A stretch of 64,000 bases of DNA, taken from positions 1 through 64,000 of the forward strand of contig JBBQWZ010000014.1 in assembly GCA_038210135.1 (NCBI GenBank). Reading direction: 5' to 3'. Position numbers and translations under genes: made by a program. This stretch comes from JBBQWZ01 sp038210135 (GTDB lineage: Bacteria; Acidobacteriota; Terriglobia; Bryobacterales; Bryobacteraceae). Numbering within the stretch: position 1 is the first letter of the stretch; each line of letters opens with the position of its first letter. Positions 1 to 8,354 of this stretch are shown here, piece by piece. The notes below the pieces were generated by a model. It was not told where the DNA came from. It saw only the letters and a list, made by a program, of their open reading frames with translations, and searched no databases.

Positions 1-1080
1 TCTTGCGTTTTCTGGTTTTGGGGCTGGTGCAGCCGGGCTGGATCTGCTCCAAAGTTCGGCGACAGCGGTTGAGCTTTTCCTGAATGGATTCGACGGTGGC
101 GGTCCACACGAAGGGTTTGGGATCCTGATTCCAAGCCTGTAGGAAGGCATCGATGGACGCCTTCAGGTCGGCTACGCTGAGGAAGACGCCGCGGCGGATG
201 GCTTTGTTGTCCAGGTGGCCGAACCATCGCTCGACAAGATTCATCCAGCTTGAACTCGTGGGAACGAAGTGGGACACGAACCGAGGATTACGCTTCAGCC
301 ACGCCTTCACCTTGGCGTGCTTGTGCGTCCCGTAGTTGTCCATGATCAGATGCAACGGGACATCGCCGGGAAACTCGGCGTTGATTCGGCGTAGGAATTT
401 CAGAAACTCCTGATGCCGATGTCTCTCATGGCATTCGCCTATGACCTTACCCTGTAAAGTCTCCAGGGCGGCGAACAAGGTGGTTGTGCCGTTGCGCTTG
501 TAGTCGTGGGTCATCGTGCCGCATCGCCCCTTCTTGATAGGCAACCCCGGCTGGGTGCGGTCTAATGCTTGAATCTGGCTCTTTTCGTCTACACAGAGGA
601 TGATCGCCTGTTGTGGGGGATTCAGGTACAGACCCACCACATCGGTCATCTTTTCCAGAAACTTCGGATCGCGTGAGAGCTTAAAAGTTTTCGTGCGATG
701 TGGCTGTAGATTGTGGGCGCGCCAGATATTGTTGATGGTGGACTTGCTAACACTCTGGCTCTCTGCCACGGTCCGGCAACTCGAGTGCGTCATCCCTGCC
801 GGTTTGGTCTGCAACGTCGCCTCCACGATTGCGGCGATTTTGTCGATTTGATAGGTGGGCTTTCGTCCCCGGCCCGGAGCGATATCCCACAGACCGTCCA
901 GTCCCTCGTTACCAAAGCGCTTTCGCCAAAGAATCACCGTGTTTCGATTCACCGTCAGCCGCTTCGCAATGGTGACATCGGAATCGCCGCAGCGGCCGCC
1001 AGCAAGATCCGGCAACGCAAAGCCACCTGCTGTGGAGTGCCATGCGCCCCAGCCCATTGCTGGAGTTTCTCCCGGTCCAC
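1..1080 (-). pseudogene. IS630-family transposase, frameshifted and cut by the window edge
   Basis: DDE transposase of the IS630/Tc1-mariner type. Read on the minus strand, the first Asp lies in LCVDEKSQ, the second in LIMDNYGTHK and the final Glu in SWMNLVERWF, so the catalytic triad is complete. The N-terminal helix-turn-helix (LTVNRNTVILWRKRFG) is also visible. The first ~35 codons (EVDREKLQQWAG... to RILLAAAA, GTG start at 1080) are in a different frame from the rest. The frames join near 985-1000, in the GC-rich run gaatcgccgcagcggccgcc, as if one base were missing. An in-frame ATG at 1057 gives a shorter, unnatural N-terminus. The C-terminus runs off position 1. Family assignment is firm. 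Whether the frameshift is real or a base error cannot be told here. Confidence 0.85.
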
Positions 1081-1170
1081 TTCAGAGAGCTGACAACGAT
1101 TTCCCCATGTCTCAGGATATAGCGAACCCGCCCGCTCTGCTAGTCATTTGTTGGACACAACACTAGTCTA
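1..1170. mobile_element. IS630-type insertion sequence, right-hand portion
   Basis: The transposase pseudogene plus about 90 bp of flank, ending close to the sequence ttgttggacacaacactag at 1150-1168. The other end lies outside the window, so terminal inverted repeats and the TA target duplication expected for IS630 elements could not be confirmed. The right boundary is approximate. Confidence 0.55.
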
Positions 1171-1174
1171 GGCA

Positions 1175-1207
1175 CCGTGGCAAAACCGTGACAAAACCGT
1201 GACAAAA
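1175..1207. repeat. Three tandem copies of an 11-bp unit
   Basis: The unit ccgtgacaaaa is present three times head to tail (1175-1185 with one substitution, 1186-1196, 1197-1207). It sits just beyond the insertion sequence and about 330 bp before the tRNA-like remnant, where the 3' end of an integrase gene or its arm-binding sites would be expected. Any role is inference. Confidence 0.7.
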
Positions 1208-1463
1208 CCCCTCGCGTTGAGCGGACTTGGGTTAGCTTTGAGCGAAAAGCAGATTCCCCAAGTTGTTGAAATTTTTGAAAGTGGAGGTAAATCTATAGAA
1301 GCTTTGGAGAAGGCCGCGCTGCGCCCAACGCAGGTGCGTCACCGCTCGCTCGCAATCGCGCGAGCGATCTGGATATTACTTTTTCGATGGGCCGACAACG
1401 TCGGTCAATACGTTACCTTGTTTACCTTAAAAATGGGGACGTGGCTTAAGGCTTCTTGACAAC
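1208..1463. other. No supportable gene; edge of mobile region
   Basis: An open frame from a GTG at 1199 to 1459 encodes 86 residues with no recognisable domain and an internal palindromic stretch (tcgctcgcaatcgcgcgagcga). It may be the decayed tail of an integrase or simply chance. It is not called as a gene. Confidence 0.35.
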
Positions 1464-1512
1464 AAAAGACTTATGTGACCAGAAAACAGCGCCATTGACG
1501 CCTAAGTCTTTT
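1464..1512. repeat. 10-bp perfect inverted repeat flanking 29 bp
   Basis: aaaagactta at 1464-1473 is exactly complementary to taagtctttt at 1503-1512. The 29-base spacer is long for an intrinsic terminator, although the right arm ends in T-rich sequence (ttttattt). It lies about 20 bp before the tRNA-like att scar. A recombinase or excisionase binding site is therefore a reasonable alternative to a terminator. Confidence 0.6.
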
Positions 1513-1532
1513 ATTTACAATCGACAGCCATT

Positions 1533-1577
1533 TTCCCAAGCTGGACGTCGCCGGTTCGACCCCGGTCTCCCGCTCCA
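1533..1577 (+). other. 3' half of tRNA-Gly (CCC), probable attachment-site scar
   Basis: The segment reads as anticodon loop ttcccaa (anticodon CCC), 3' anticodon stem gctgg, variable loop, T stem gccgg (1550-1554), T loop ttcgacc, T stem ccggt (1562-1566), acceptor strand ctcccgc (1567-1573), discriminator T and CCA (1575-1577). This matches the 3' half of a bacterial tRNA-Gly with the GCGGGAG/CTCCCGC acceptor stem. The expected upstream half is absent: the five bases before the loop (ccatt) pair with the 3' stem at only part of their length, and there is no D arm. Tyrosine-recombinase elements commonly leave such 3'-half duplications, so this is most likely one end of an integrated element. 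Not a functional tRNA. Confidence 0.7.
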
Positions 1578-1854
1578 ACTTCTTAACAACTTAGCAATCC
1601 TGCCGAAATCTGATTTACCTCGTTTTCCTTGATAACCCGCCGTTGATGGCGTTCTCCAATTTAGTTACTGCTTCTCGCCGACTCGTTATGTCGCTCTTCC
1701 GTGTGGTTATCGATCACGACGCTGATACCGTGGCCTCGCGTGTCTGAAGACGACTCGTCGCTGAAGGGAAAGCGGTGCGTACGATACTCCACTGAACGGC
1801 AAGAACAAGAAATGCGGTGGAAGGGGCGGAAACGGTACGCAGGTAATCTGTGCC
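1578..1854. other. No supportable gene
   Basis: Several overlapping short frames on both strands, none with a ribosome-binding site or a recognisable domain. Nothing further seen. Confidence 0.5.
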
Positions 1855-2169
1855 TCAAACCTGCACCCCGGCTGTCTGGCCGCCCTCTGAGTGTGAAACG
1901 ACCTTCGCGTGGTTGGATCTCGAATCAGGCTTGTTCTTGGTTCGTTTCCGTTTCGCCCACATTGCTTTTGCTCGTTGTCTTGCTGCTTCTCGTTGTTCTG
2001 GTGAGAAGTTTCGCTTCTTGCGTGCCTTTGGGCTTGCTGCGGCGACGGCTGCGTCCGCATTCTTTAACGGTCGACCGCTCCGTTTCGCGGGACTGCCGAG
2101 CGCTTCTATTGCCCTGTTCAGTTTGTCTCTTTCGGCGATCAGGAGGGCGATGATGTAGTCGACTGCCAT
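1855..2169 (-). CDS. Small basic hypothetical protein
   Basis: 104 residues. The N-terminus (VDYIIALLIAERDKLNRA) looks like a short amphipathic coiled coil. It is followed by a Ser/Pro-rich basic linker (SPAKRSGRP) and a basic segment ending EQREAARQRAKAMWAKRKR. This architecture (a helix that counts subunits, an SGRP-type basic hook, then an R/K-rich A-x-x-R-x-K-x-x-W-A helix) resembles small hypothetical proteins that are frequent in Acidobacteriota genomes. Nucleic-acid binding is plausible from the charge but not shown. The ATG at 2169 has no strong Shine-Dalgarno. The gene lies between the att scar and a truncated receptor. Function unknown. Confidence 0.55.
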   Translation of the reverse strand: MAVDYIIALLIAERDKLNRAIEALGSPAKRSGRPLKNADAAVAAASPKARKKRNFSPEQREAARQRAKAMWAKRKRTKNKPDSRSNHAKVVSHSEGGQTAGVQV

Positions 2170-2320
2170 TGCGCTTTATAGTGTTACATAGCTACGCGCT
2201 TGTGCAGTCTATGGTTTCTCTCTAGAGACGAGGAGAAACCGCGAAGATATTATCAGGTTGGAAGGAACCAACACGCCGCGTCCGGTTTTTTTAGATCGCA
2301 CGGGTTCCTCGAAAGGAAAT

Positions 2321-2341
2321 CGCGGGCCTTGCGGCCCGCGG
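2321..2341 (-). terminator. Hairpin downstream of truncated receptor
   Basis: cgcgggcc, loop ttgc, ggcccgcg: an 8-bp GC stem about 25 bases past the stop of the minus-strand receptor fragment. The following minus-strand sequence (tttcctttc) is pyrimidine-rich rather than a clean T run. Confidence 0.55.
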
Positions 2342-2366
2342 TTGCTGTTTGCTGTGGCCGGGCTGA

Positions 2367-3719
2367 CTACCAGTCGAGGCGGAGGCCCATCTGGAGTTTG
2401 CGGGGGCCGTAGCCGTTGAGGGTGTTTTGCGAGGTGATCACGCCGAAGCTGGCGGGAGTCTGGAGGCTCAACGAAGGGTCGTTGAAGATGGGGTGATTGA
2501 GAACGTTTAAGGCTTCCATGCTGAAGCCGAGCTTCAGGCGTTCGTAGATCACGATCTGCTTGCCGAGCGACATGTCGAGGTTGAAATTCGACAAGCCGCG
2601 GATGACGCCGCGTCCAAGGCGTCCGTCGGTCGAGATGTTGACCGGGCGGAAGTTCTTGAACACCGTCTCGGGATTGCCAAACAGGTTGAGGCCGGTGCCT
2701 TTGGTAGCGGGGTTACCGCTGGTGCCGATGCCGTTCGAACCGGCGACGCCTCCGTTGAGGCTACCGCTCAAGCCGTTTGAAGAGATCGGGATGGCGCCGG
2801 TGGTGTTGCCGAATACATCCGAACCACCGAACACCTGGCCGCTGCCTTCGGCGACGGAGAGGGGCAGGCCGCTCTGCGCGACCATGATGCCGCCGAGGTA
2901 CCAACCGCCGATCACGCGGTCGACCATGCGGTTGCTGTTCTTGAGGAACATCTTGCCTTTTCCGAACGGGAGATCGTAGACCCATGTGCCGGAGAAGATA
3001 TGCCGGCGGTCAAAGAACGAAGGGCCGTAATCGGCATTGGGGTTGAGAGGCGTGGCGAGGACGCCCACGTTGTTCTGATTGAGGCCGACCTGATCGAGCG
3101 ATTTCGAGTAGGTGTAGTTGGCTTGGAACGAGAGCCCGTGGGAGGCGCGCTTGGTGACGGTGAGGACACCGCCGTTGTAGTTGGATTTGCCGGTGGTGAC
3201 ACGCTGGAACAGCGTGAGGACCTGGCGGTTGTTGAACGGCTTGGGCGCGGAGAAGTCGATGAACGTCTGGAAGAGATCGCTCAGGTTGCCGTTGATGAAG
3301 GCGGTGGCTTGGGAGGAGACGACACCGGCGGTACCGACGCCGGGAAGCAGATTCTCGAACCAGGGTTGCGCGGTGACACTGCCGGCGGGCACGTTGGCGC
3401 GCAGTTGATTGGCGACGGCGTCGAAGGCTTGCGCGAAGGTCTGGCCGGACTTCGGATCCTTGAAGTTGTAAGGAGCCGCGTTGAGGTCGACGTTCTGGAA
3501 CAGGCCGCGGGCGAAGCGTCCGATGTAGGATGCTTCGACGATGAAATTGCCGGGCAGTTCGCGCTGGATGGTGAAGTTGATCGAGTGATTCTTGGGAATC
3601 TTGATGTTGGGGTCGACGGAGAACGAAAGGATTTCCGAGAAGCCGTCGGCCGGGATGATGGGGCTGGTTGCCCTTGCGAGCTGTAACGGCATTTCGTTTG
3701 CCGAAACGCTACGGCTCAA
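2367..3719 (-). pseudogene. C-terminal part of an Oar-like TonB-dependent receptor
   Basis: 450 residues matching only the beta-barrel end of the acidobacterial carboxypeptidase-regulatory-like/TonB receptor family, whose intact members in this window are 1040 and 1169 residues. The signal peptide, regulatory domain and plug are missing. Family hallmarks are present: HSINFTIQRELPGN, VEASYIGR, the barrel phrase NYTYSKSLD, FDRRHIFSGTWVYDLPFGKG and the aromatic C-terminus ending LRLDW. The only start is a TTG at 3719 with an unrelated leader of about 15 residues. Upstream sequence to 3845 does not continue the family. It is most simply a 5'-deleted remnant, consistent with the neighbouring integration scar. 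A rearranged gene fused to a new start is possible but would lack export. Confidence 0.75.
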
Positions 3720-3845
3720 GCCGGAGACGAAACGCCCTGTGGGCGAGTTGTCTTCGCAGATTTTTCAATACGGTTGAGAATTCCGGCCCCAAGATGCGCT
3801 CTCTAGACAGCCGCCAGACAGAACCGGCCGGCTTCGGAGGCGCAT

Positions 3846-4910
3846 ATGTCAGGCCGTGGAAAATACGATTACAAGCAGAACGGGCCGGGCGACTGGACGG
3901 TTCTCCTCTTTAACTACGACATCGCCAGCTCGGTAACCAAGAAGGAGCACAAGGAATTTCTCGCGCTGAACATCATTCCTTTGCTGAAACAGGGCAACGG
4001 AGCCCTGATTCTCGGACAAGCCAGCACCACGGGCTCGGCCGCTTTTGACCTTCAAATCAGCCGTGCGCGCGCACAGGATGTACTGACCTATTTGCGGAGG
4101 GAAGCCGGTCCATCCTTTCCCGCCCCCCACCCGGACGGCGTTGGAAAGTCGCGCGCGCTTGCGCTCACCGGCATCGACAACAACGAAGACGAGCACTGGC
4201 GCGCGGTCTGGATCCGTGTGTGGGACAAGACCCATGCCCCAACGAATCTCGGGAATGGGCCCTTCCTCCCCAACGTCAACCCGAACATTACCCCCAACAA
4301 CAGCATCGTTCTCGATCAGGTGTATGACGTCATTGGAGCGGCTCTCGGTTTGGCGGACTTCGGCCTCGACCTCGCCGTATTCTATGGAGCATCCGCGGCG
4401 GTGGAAAGCCTTGCCGTGGCCGTCAGCGCCACGGGTTTGGCTGTCAGCGTCTTCAGCGAGATGATCGCTCTACCCGCCATGTGGCGTTCCGGTGATGTGC
4501 TTGCCGAATTTAATGGCAAAGTGCAAGGCTACGCGGACGCGATGCAGGATATGGCGGAGCAGTACGGCGACGATTCGCTCGACAAGGTGCCAGTGAAGAA
4601 ATGGAACGCGATCAAACAGCCCTTTCCTCACACCCAGGGTGCTCTGCCAACCTCGGCCGCGGCCACGGTCTGGCGTCATGCCCAGCAAGTCGGTTGCGAT
4701 ATGGCGTTCAAAGATATGTTGACGCTGGACACCACACCAACTGAGATCACGACGAACGTCAACGGCAACGCCGTGAAGACGAAGGTCAACGGCAAGATTG
4801 TTTTGCGCGGCTTATGGGTCTCTACCAAGGGCAACGTGGGCGTCAAGGTCATCAACCAAATTAATGCGGAGCTAAGAAAGCAAGGCAAGCCCAACTGGCC
4901 CACACACTAA
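3846..4910 (+). CDS. OmpA-like-domain protein with hydrophobic middle
   Basis: 354 residues. Residues about 16-128 resemble the OmpA C-terminal (peptidoglycan-binding) fold: a VLLFNYDIASS strand, EHKEFLALNIIPLL helix, ALILGQASTTGS strand, then the typical LQISRARAQDVLTYL helix. Residues about 158-213 form a long Ala/Gly/Val-rich hydrophobic stretch that could be one or two membrane hairpins. The last 140 residues match nothing I recognise. No signal peptide or lipobox is visible at the N-terminus, which is odd for an OmpA-domain protein. The start is supported by ggagg at 3836-3840, 5 bases before the ATG. It sits alone between a truncated receptor and the copper operon. An effector-like or injected-protein role is one possibility, but function is not known. 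Confidence 0.75.
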   Translation: MSGRGKYDYKQNGPGDWTVLLFNYDIASSVTKKEHKEFLALNIIPLLKQGNGALILGQASTTGSAAFDLQISRARAQDVLTYLRREAGPSFPAPHPDGVGKSRALALTGIDNNEDEHWRAVWIRVWDKTHAPTNLGNGPFLPNVNPNITPNNSIVLDQVYDVIGAALGLADFGLDLAVFYGASAAVESLAVAVSATGLAVSVFSEMIALPAMWRSGDVLAEFNGKVQGYADAMQDMAEQYGDDSLDKVPVKKWNAIKQPFPHTQGALPTSAAATVWRHAQQVGCDMAFKDMLTLDTTPTEITTNVNGNAVKTKVNGKIVLRGLWVSTKGNVGVKVINQINAELRKQGKPNWPTH

Positions 4911-5100
4911 GAGCGGCCGCGCCCAACGGGACGCTCGCTCGAAAAATGGGGGTCGCGAATCTTCTCTAACCCAGTCCGGTTGCGTCTATTGGCGCAGGAA
5001 GCTTTCGAGCTGCGTCCAGCCGCCCAGTTTTCTCGTCTTGCCCCTACGTTTCCGTGTTGGCTGAAGGGGCGGCAGGAGTGGAGACTCACGTGCACTTCGG

Positions 5101-5523
5101 ATGTGCGTGCAATTGTCGCCGGACACTGGCCGAACTCGAAGTGTAGGCGTCTCTTTGACGGGCCGCCTTACTGTCACGACGAGCCTCCTGCTGACGGCGC
5201 TGCTGGTTATCTGGTCCAGCCTTTGCCTCGCTAATTGCATGCCGGGACCGGCAGCTCCGAAAGCCCATAACTGCTGTCCAGATCAGGGTCGAAACGCACC
5301 GCAGCAGCAAACCAAGCAGTGCGCTCAGAGTGACCTGGCCGCGGAAGCGGTAGCGCTCAAGTCCTTCGACAACCCCGGCCAAGCGGACTCCGGCTTTTTG
5401 CTCCTAACCCTTGAAAGCGCATCCTTCGCTGCTCCGATAGAACCCCTCTGGCTGACCGCGCGAACACCGTTTCGGCCGCCGGACGACACGCGACGCCCCC
5501 TAATTTCTGTCCTCCGCGTCTAG
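5101..5523 (+). CDS. Small secreted Cys-containing protein ahead of the Cus operon
   Basis: 140 residues from an ATG at 5101. A TTG at 5155 would begin right at the signal peptide (LTGRLTVTTSLLLTALLVIW) and may be the true start. After the hydrophobic segment come SLCLANC and a Cys-rich patch with PKAHNCCPDQG and QTKQC, giving His and five Cys in about 40 residues. This is suggestive of metal binding in the periplasm. The C-terminal 60 residues are ordinary and end with a Pro/Arg-rich tail. The stop is 93 bases before the start of the outer-membrane efflux gene on the same strand. A metal-binding or sensing accessory of the efflux system is inference from position and cysteines. Confidence 0.6.
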   Translation: MCVQLSPDTGRTRSVGVSLTGRLTVTTSLLLTALLVIWSSLCLANCMPGPAAPKAHNCCPDQGRNAPQQQTKQCAQSDLAAEAVALKSFDNPGQADSGFLLLTLESASFAAPIEPLWLTARTPFRPPDDTRRPLISVLRV

Positions 5524-5616
5524 CTCAACCTCCTCTACTTGCCATTCACTTCGCGCCATGGGTTTAACTCCGCGTCGCGAGGACTTCGTCCATCACGAAA
5601 TCGATTGGAGGTTGGG

Positions 5617-6894
5617 ATGTACCCACGATCCCGTCTGCTGTGTTTGGTCTTTGCGTGTCTGATCGTGGCTCGGAGCGGCCTGAGTCAGGAGCTGCGCCTC
5701 AGCGATCTGGTCGCCGAAGCAATGCGCGTGAATCCGGAAGTTCTGGTCGCGCAGAAGAGTCTCGAAGCCGCGAGGAAGCGGCCGGATCAAGTGAGCGCGC
5801 TGCCCGACACAATGTTTTCGTTGGGCTATTCCAGTAACGGAAGGCCTTGGCCCGGAGCCGGTCTTGGAACCGACCCCACCAGCAACATCGGCCTGATGGT
5901 TACCCAGGAGTTTCCGTTTCCGGGTAAGCGCCAACTGCGCGGAAACATGGCGGCCAAGGAAGCGCAAGCGAATTCTGACCAATACCAGGCGATTCAGCTA
6001 GCCGTGATCTCGCGCGTGAAGCAGGCGTATTTTCGGATCGGCTATGTCGACTTGGTGGCGGATGTGCTCAAACGCAGCCGCGAACTGCTTACGCGATTGC
6101 TGCGCGTCACCGAAGCCCGCTACTCGGTTGGGCGCGCTACCCAGCAGGACGTCTTCAAAGCGCAAACCCAGTTGGCGATTCTCGAAACCAGGCTGGTCCA
6201 GCTCAGTCGCGAAGATGCCGCGCGGCGGGCGGAGATCCTGAGCATTCTCAATCGCTCGCCAAACGGGCAACTACCGGGCAAGGCGACCCTCCCGAAACCA
6301 CAGCCGCTCCGCGAATCCCTCGAAGACATCTACGCTTTCGCGGGCAACCACGCGCCCCTGATTCAGCGCGAGCAAAAGATGATCGAGCGGACCCAACTCG
6401 CGTTGAACCTCGCGCGAAAGGACTTCTATCCCGACTACGCGGTCTCTGGAGGCTACTTCAATCAGGGAAGCATGGCTCCGATGTATCAGTTCCGAGTGGA
6501 TGTGAAGGTACCTACTTCGTTCTTCCGGAAACAGCGGGCGGCTGTCGCCGAGCAGGTAGCGCTGATCAGCCAAGCACGACACAGCCGCGAGGCAACTTCG
6601 CAGAACCTCTCGTTCAAGCTGAAAGACGAGTACCTGACCTACGAAACAGCTTTGCGGCTGGCCGAACTGTACGAGAAAACGGTGGTTCCGCAGTCAAGCC
6701 TGGCATTCGAATCCTCGCTTGCGAGCTATGAGAGTGGCAAAGTCGAGTTCCTCTCCGTGCTTACGAATCTGCTAGCGATCCTGGACTACGAAATGAATTT
6801 CTACGAGGAAACGTTGAACGCCAACCTCGCCCTCGCGCGCCTGGAGGAAATGACCGGACTGCCGCTCATCGACCAGCAGGGAGGCAAGCCGTGA
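5617..6894 (+). CDS. cusC: TolC-family outer-membrane efflux protein (CusC/CzcC-like)
   Basis: 425 residues, the usual size for the family. It forms the outer-membrane channel of a tripartite heavy-metal efflux pump. A signal peptide (LLCLVFACLIVARSGLSQ) is followed by the repeated helical TolC pattern: LVAEAMRVNPEVLVAQKSLE, EFPFPGKRQLRG, then in the second half YESGKVEFLSVLTNLLAI. The open frame extends upstream to 5539. The ATG at 5617 is preferred because ggaggttggg lies directly before it and the signal peptide begins there. The stop overlaps the GTG start of the adaptor gene, indicating translational coupling. The symbol is by analogy with the downstream CusA-type pump. Confidence 0.85.
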   Translation: MYPRSRLLCLVFACLIVARSGLSQELRLSDLVAEAMRVNPEVLVAQKSLEAARKRPDQVSALPDTMFSLGYSSNGRPWPGAGLGTDPTSNIGLMVTQEFPFPGKRQLRGNMAAKEAQANSDQYQAIQLAVISRVKQAYFRIGYVDLVADVLKRSRELLTRLLRVTEARYSVGRATQQDVFKAQTQLAILETRLVQLSREDAARRAEILSILNRSPNGQLPGKATLPKPQPLRESLEDIYAFAGNHAPLIQREQKMIERTQLALNLARKDFYPDYAVSGGYFNQGSMAPMYQFRVDVKVPTSFFRKQRAAVAEQVALISQARHSREATSQNLSFKLKDEYLTYETALRLAELYEKTVVPQSSLAFESSLASYESGKVEFLSVLTNLLAILDYEMNFYEETLNANLALARLEEMTGLPLIDQQGGKP

Positions 6895-8354
6895 AGATGG
6901 TTCGATGGCTGCTGATCGCCGTCGCTGTCCTTGTCGCATTTGGCGGTGGTGTCATCTGGAAGAGTTGGGTCGATCGCCAACCCGGGCAGGCCGCGAAGAA
7001 TGCTCAGCGGAAGATTCTTTACTGGGTCGATCCGATGCATCCGGCGTACACATCCGACAAGCCGGGCATCGCGCCCGATTGCGGCATGAAGCTGGTGCCG
7101 GTCTACGCGGATGGAACTCAGGGCACCGACGCGACCCAGGAAAAGCCCGCAGGCAAGGTTCTCTACTACACCGACCCCAAGCAGCCGGATTACCGGGCGG
7201 ACACGCCGGGCTTCAATCCGGAAACCGGAAATGAGCTAAAGGCGGTCTACGAGAATGATGCCGCATCGATGCCGATGGGTACGATTCGCATGAGCGAAGA
7301 GAAGCAGCAGTTGATCGGCGTGCAGTTCGGCGACGTGACCCCGGGCTCCGGCACGCACTCGTTCCGGTCGGTGGGCAAAGTCGCGATGGACGAAACGCGA
7401 TTCTCCAAAGTGCAGACCAGAATCGACGGTTGGATCGAGAAGGTGTTCGTCGACTTCACGGGCAAGTTTGTCGAGAAGGGCCAGCCGCTTCTTACGATGT
7501 ACAGCCCGGAGATGTTAGCCAGCCAGCAGGAATACCTTCTCGCGCTTCGCAGCCGCGAAATCATGAGGGGCAGTCCGCTGATCACTTCGCAGCAACAGAC
7601 CGATTCGTTGATCGCCGCAGCGCGCAAACGGCTGGAACTTTTCTCCCTCTCCGACGCACAGATTCAGGAGATCACCAGAACGCAGCAGCCGCTCACCAAC
7701 ATCACCATCTACTCGCCCATCAGCGGATACGTGATGGTGCGCAACGCGTTTCCGAAACAGCGCATCACTCCCGAAACGGAACTCTATACGATCGTCGACT
7801 TGAGCCGGGTTTGGATCCTGGCCGATGTCTTCGAGAACGAAGCTTCGATGATCCGCATGGGAATGCCGGCGGAGATTTCGCTGTCCTATGCAGGCGGCAA
7901 AAAGATCAACGGTCGCGTCAGCAATATTCAACCGCAGATGGATCCGACCACCCGCACATTGAAGGTGCGAATCGAAATCGCGAATCCCAACATGCTGCTG
8001 AAGCCAGACATGTTTGTGGACGTCGATTTCAGTGTCGCCATGTCCGCCCGCATGACGATCCTTGCCGAGGCTGTCCTCGACACGGGCCTCAAGAAAACGG
8101 TGTTTGTCGATCGCGGCAATGGCTACCTGGAGCCACGGCAGGTGGAGACGGGCGAAAAGATCGGCGACCGCATCGAGATTACCAAGGGGTTGGCGCTGAC
8201 CGATCGCATCGTCATTTCGAGCCACTTCCTGATTGACTCGGAAAGCCAGTTGAAGTCTTCCGCCGCTGGCATGGCAGGGCATCAGCACGGCGCAGTTCCG
8301 TCAAAATCCACGGCCCCAGCGTCACCGCCGAGTTCGGAGCACAAACATGATTAA
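6891..8354 (+). CDS. cusB: RND periplasmic adaptor with heavy-metal-binding domain (CusB-like)
   Basis: 487 residues. An N-terminal membrane anchor/signal (WLLIAVAVLVAFGGGVIW) is followed by a heavy-metal-binding domain at about 41-72 (YWVDPMHP ... DCGMKLVP, with Met-His and Cys-Gly-Met ligands). A second copy at about 89-121 has lost the ligands: the MH position reads KQ and the DCGM position reads ETGN. The membrane-fusion core follows (GWIEKVFVDFTGKFVEKGQP lipoyl-like hairpin, then IYSPISGYV, then the beta barrel DLSRVWILADVFE). The C-terminus carries a Met/His tail (GMAGHQHG, EHKHD). The GTG start overlaps the cusC stop, and the gene overlaps the pump gene by 8 bases. It links the inner-membrane pump to the outer channel and probably hands on Cu(I)/Ag(I). 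Confidence 0.9.
   Translation: MKMVRWLLIAVAVLVAFGGGVIWKSWVDRQPGQAAKNAQRKILYWVDPMHPAYTSDKPGIAPDCGMKLVPVYADGTQGTDATQEKPAGKVLYYTDPKQPDYRADTPGFNPETGNELKAVYENDAASMPMGTIRMSEEKQQLIGVQFGDVTPGSGTHSFRSVGKVAMDETRFSKVQTRIDGWIEKVFVDFTGKFVEKGQPLLTMYSPEMLASQQEYLLALRSREIMRGSPLITSQQQTDSLIAAARKRLELFSLSDAQIQEITRTQQPLTNITIYSPISGYVMVRNAFPKQRITPETELYTIVDLSRVWILADVFENEASMIRMGMPAEISLSYAGGKKINGRVSNIQPQMDPTTRTLKVRIEIANPNMLLKPDMFVDVDFSVAMSARMTILAEAVLDTGLKKTVFVDRGNGYLEPRQVETGEKIGDRIEITKGLALTDRIVISSHFLIDSESQLKSSAAGMAGHQHGAVPSKSTAPASPPSSEHKHD

Noticed and set aside
1533..1577. Complete tRNA gene
   Set aside because: Only the 3' half is present; no D arm, no 5' acceptor strand and a mismatched anticodon stem.
1701..2153. 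Frames on the plus strand over the small basic protein gene
   Set aside because: Mutually overlapping, Arg/Leu-rich, no ribosome-binding site; the minus-strand frame has a plausible protein architecture instead.
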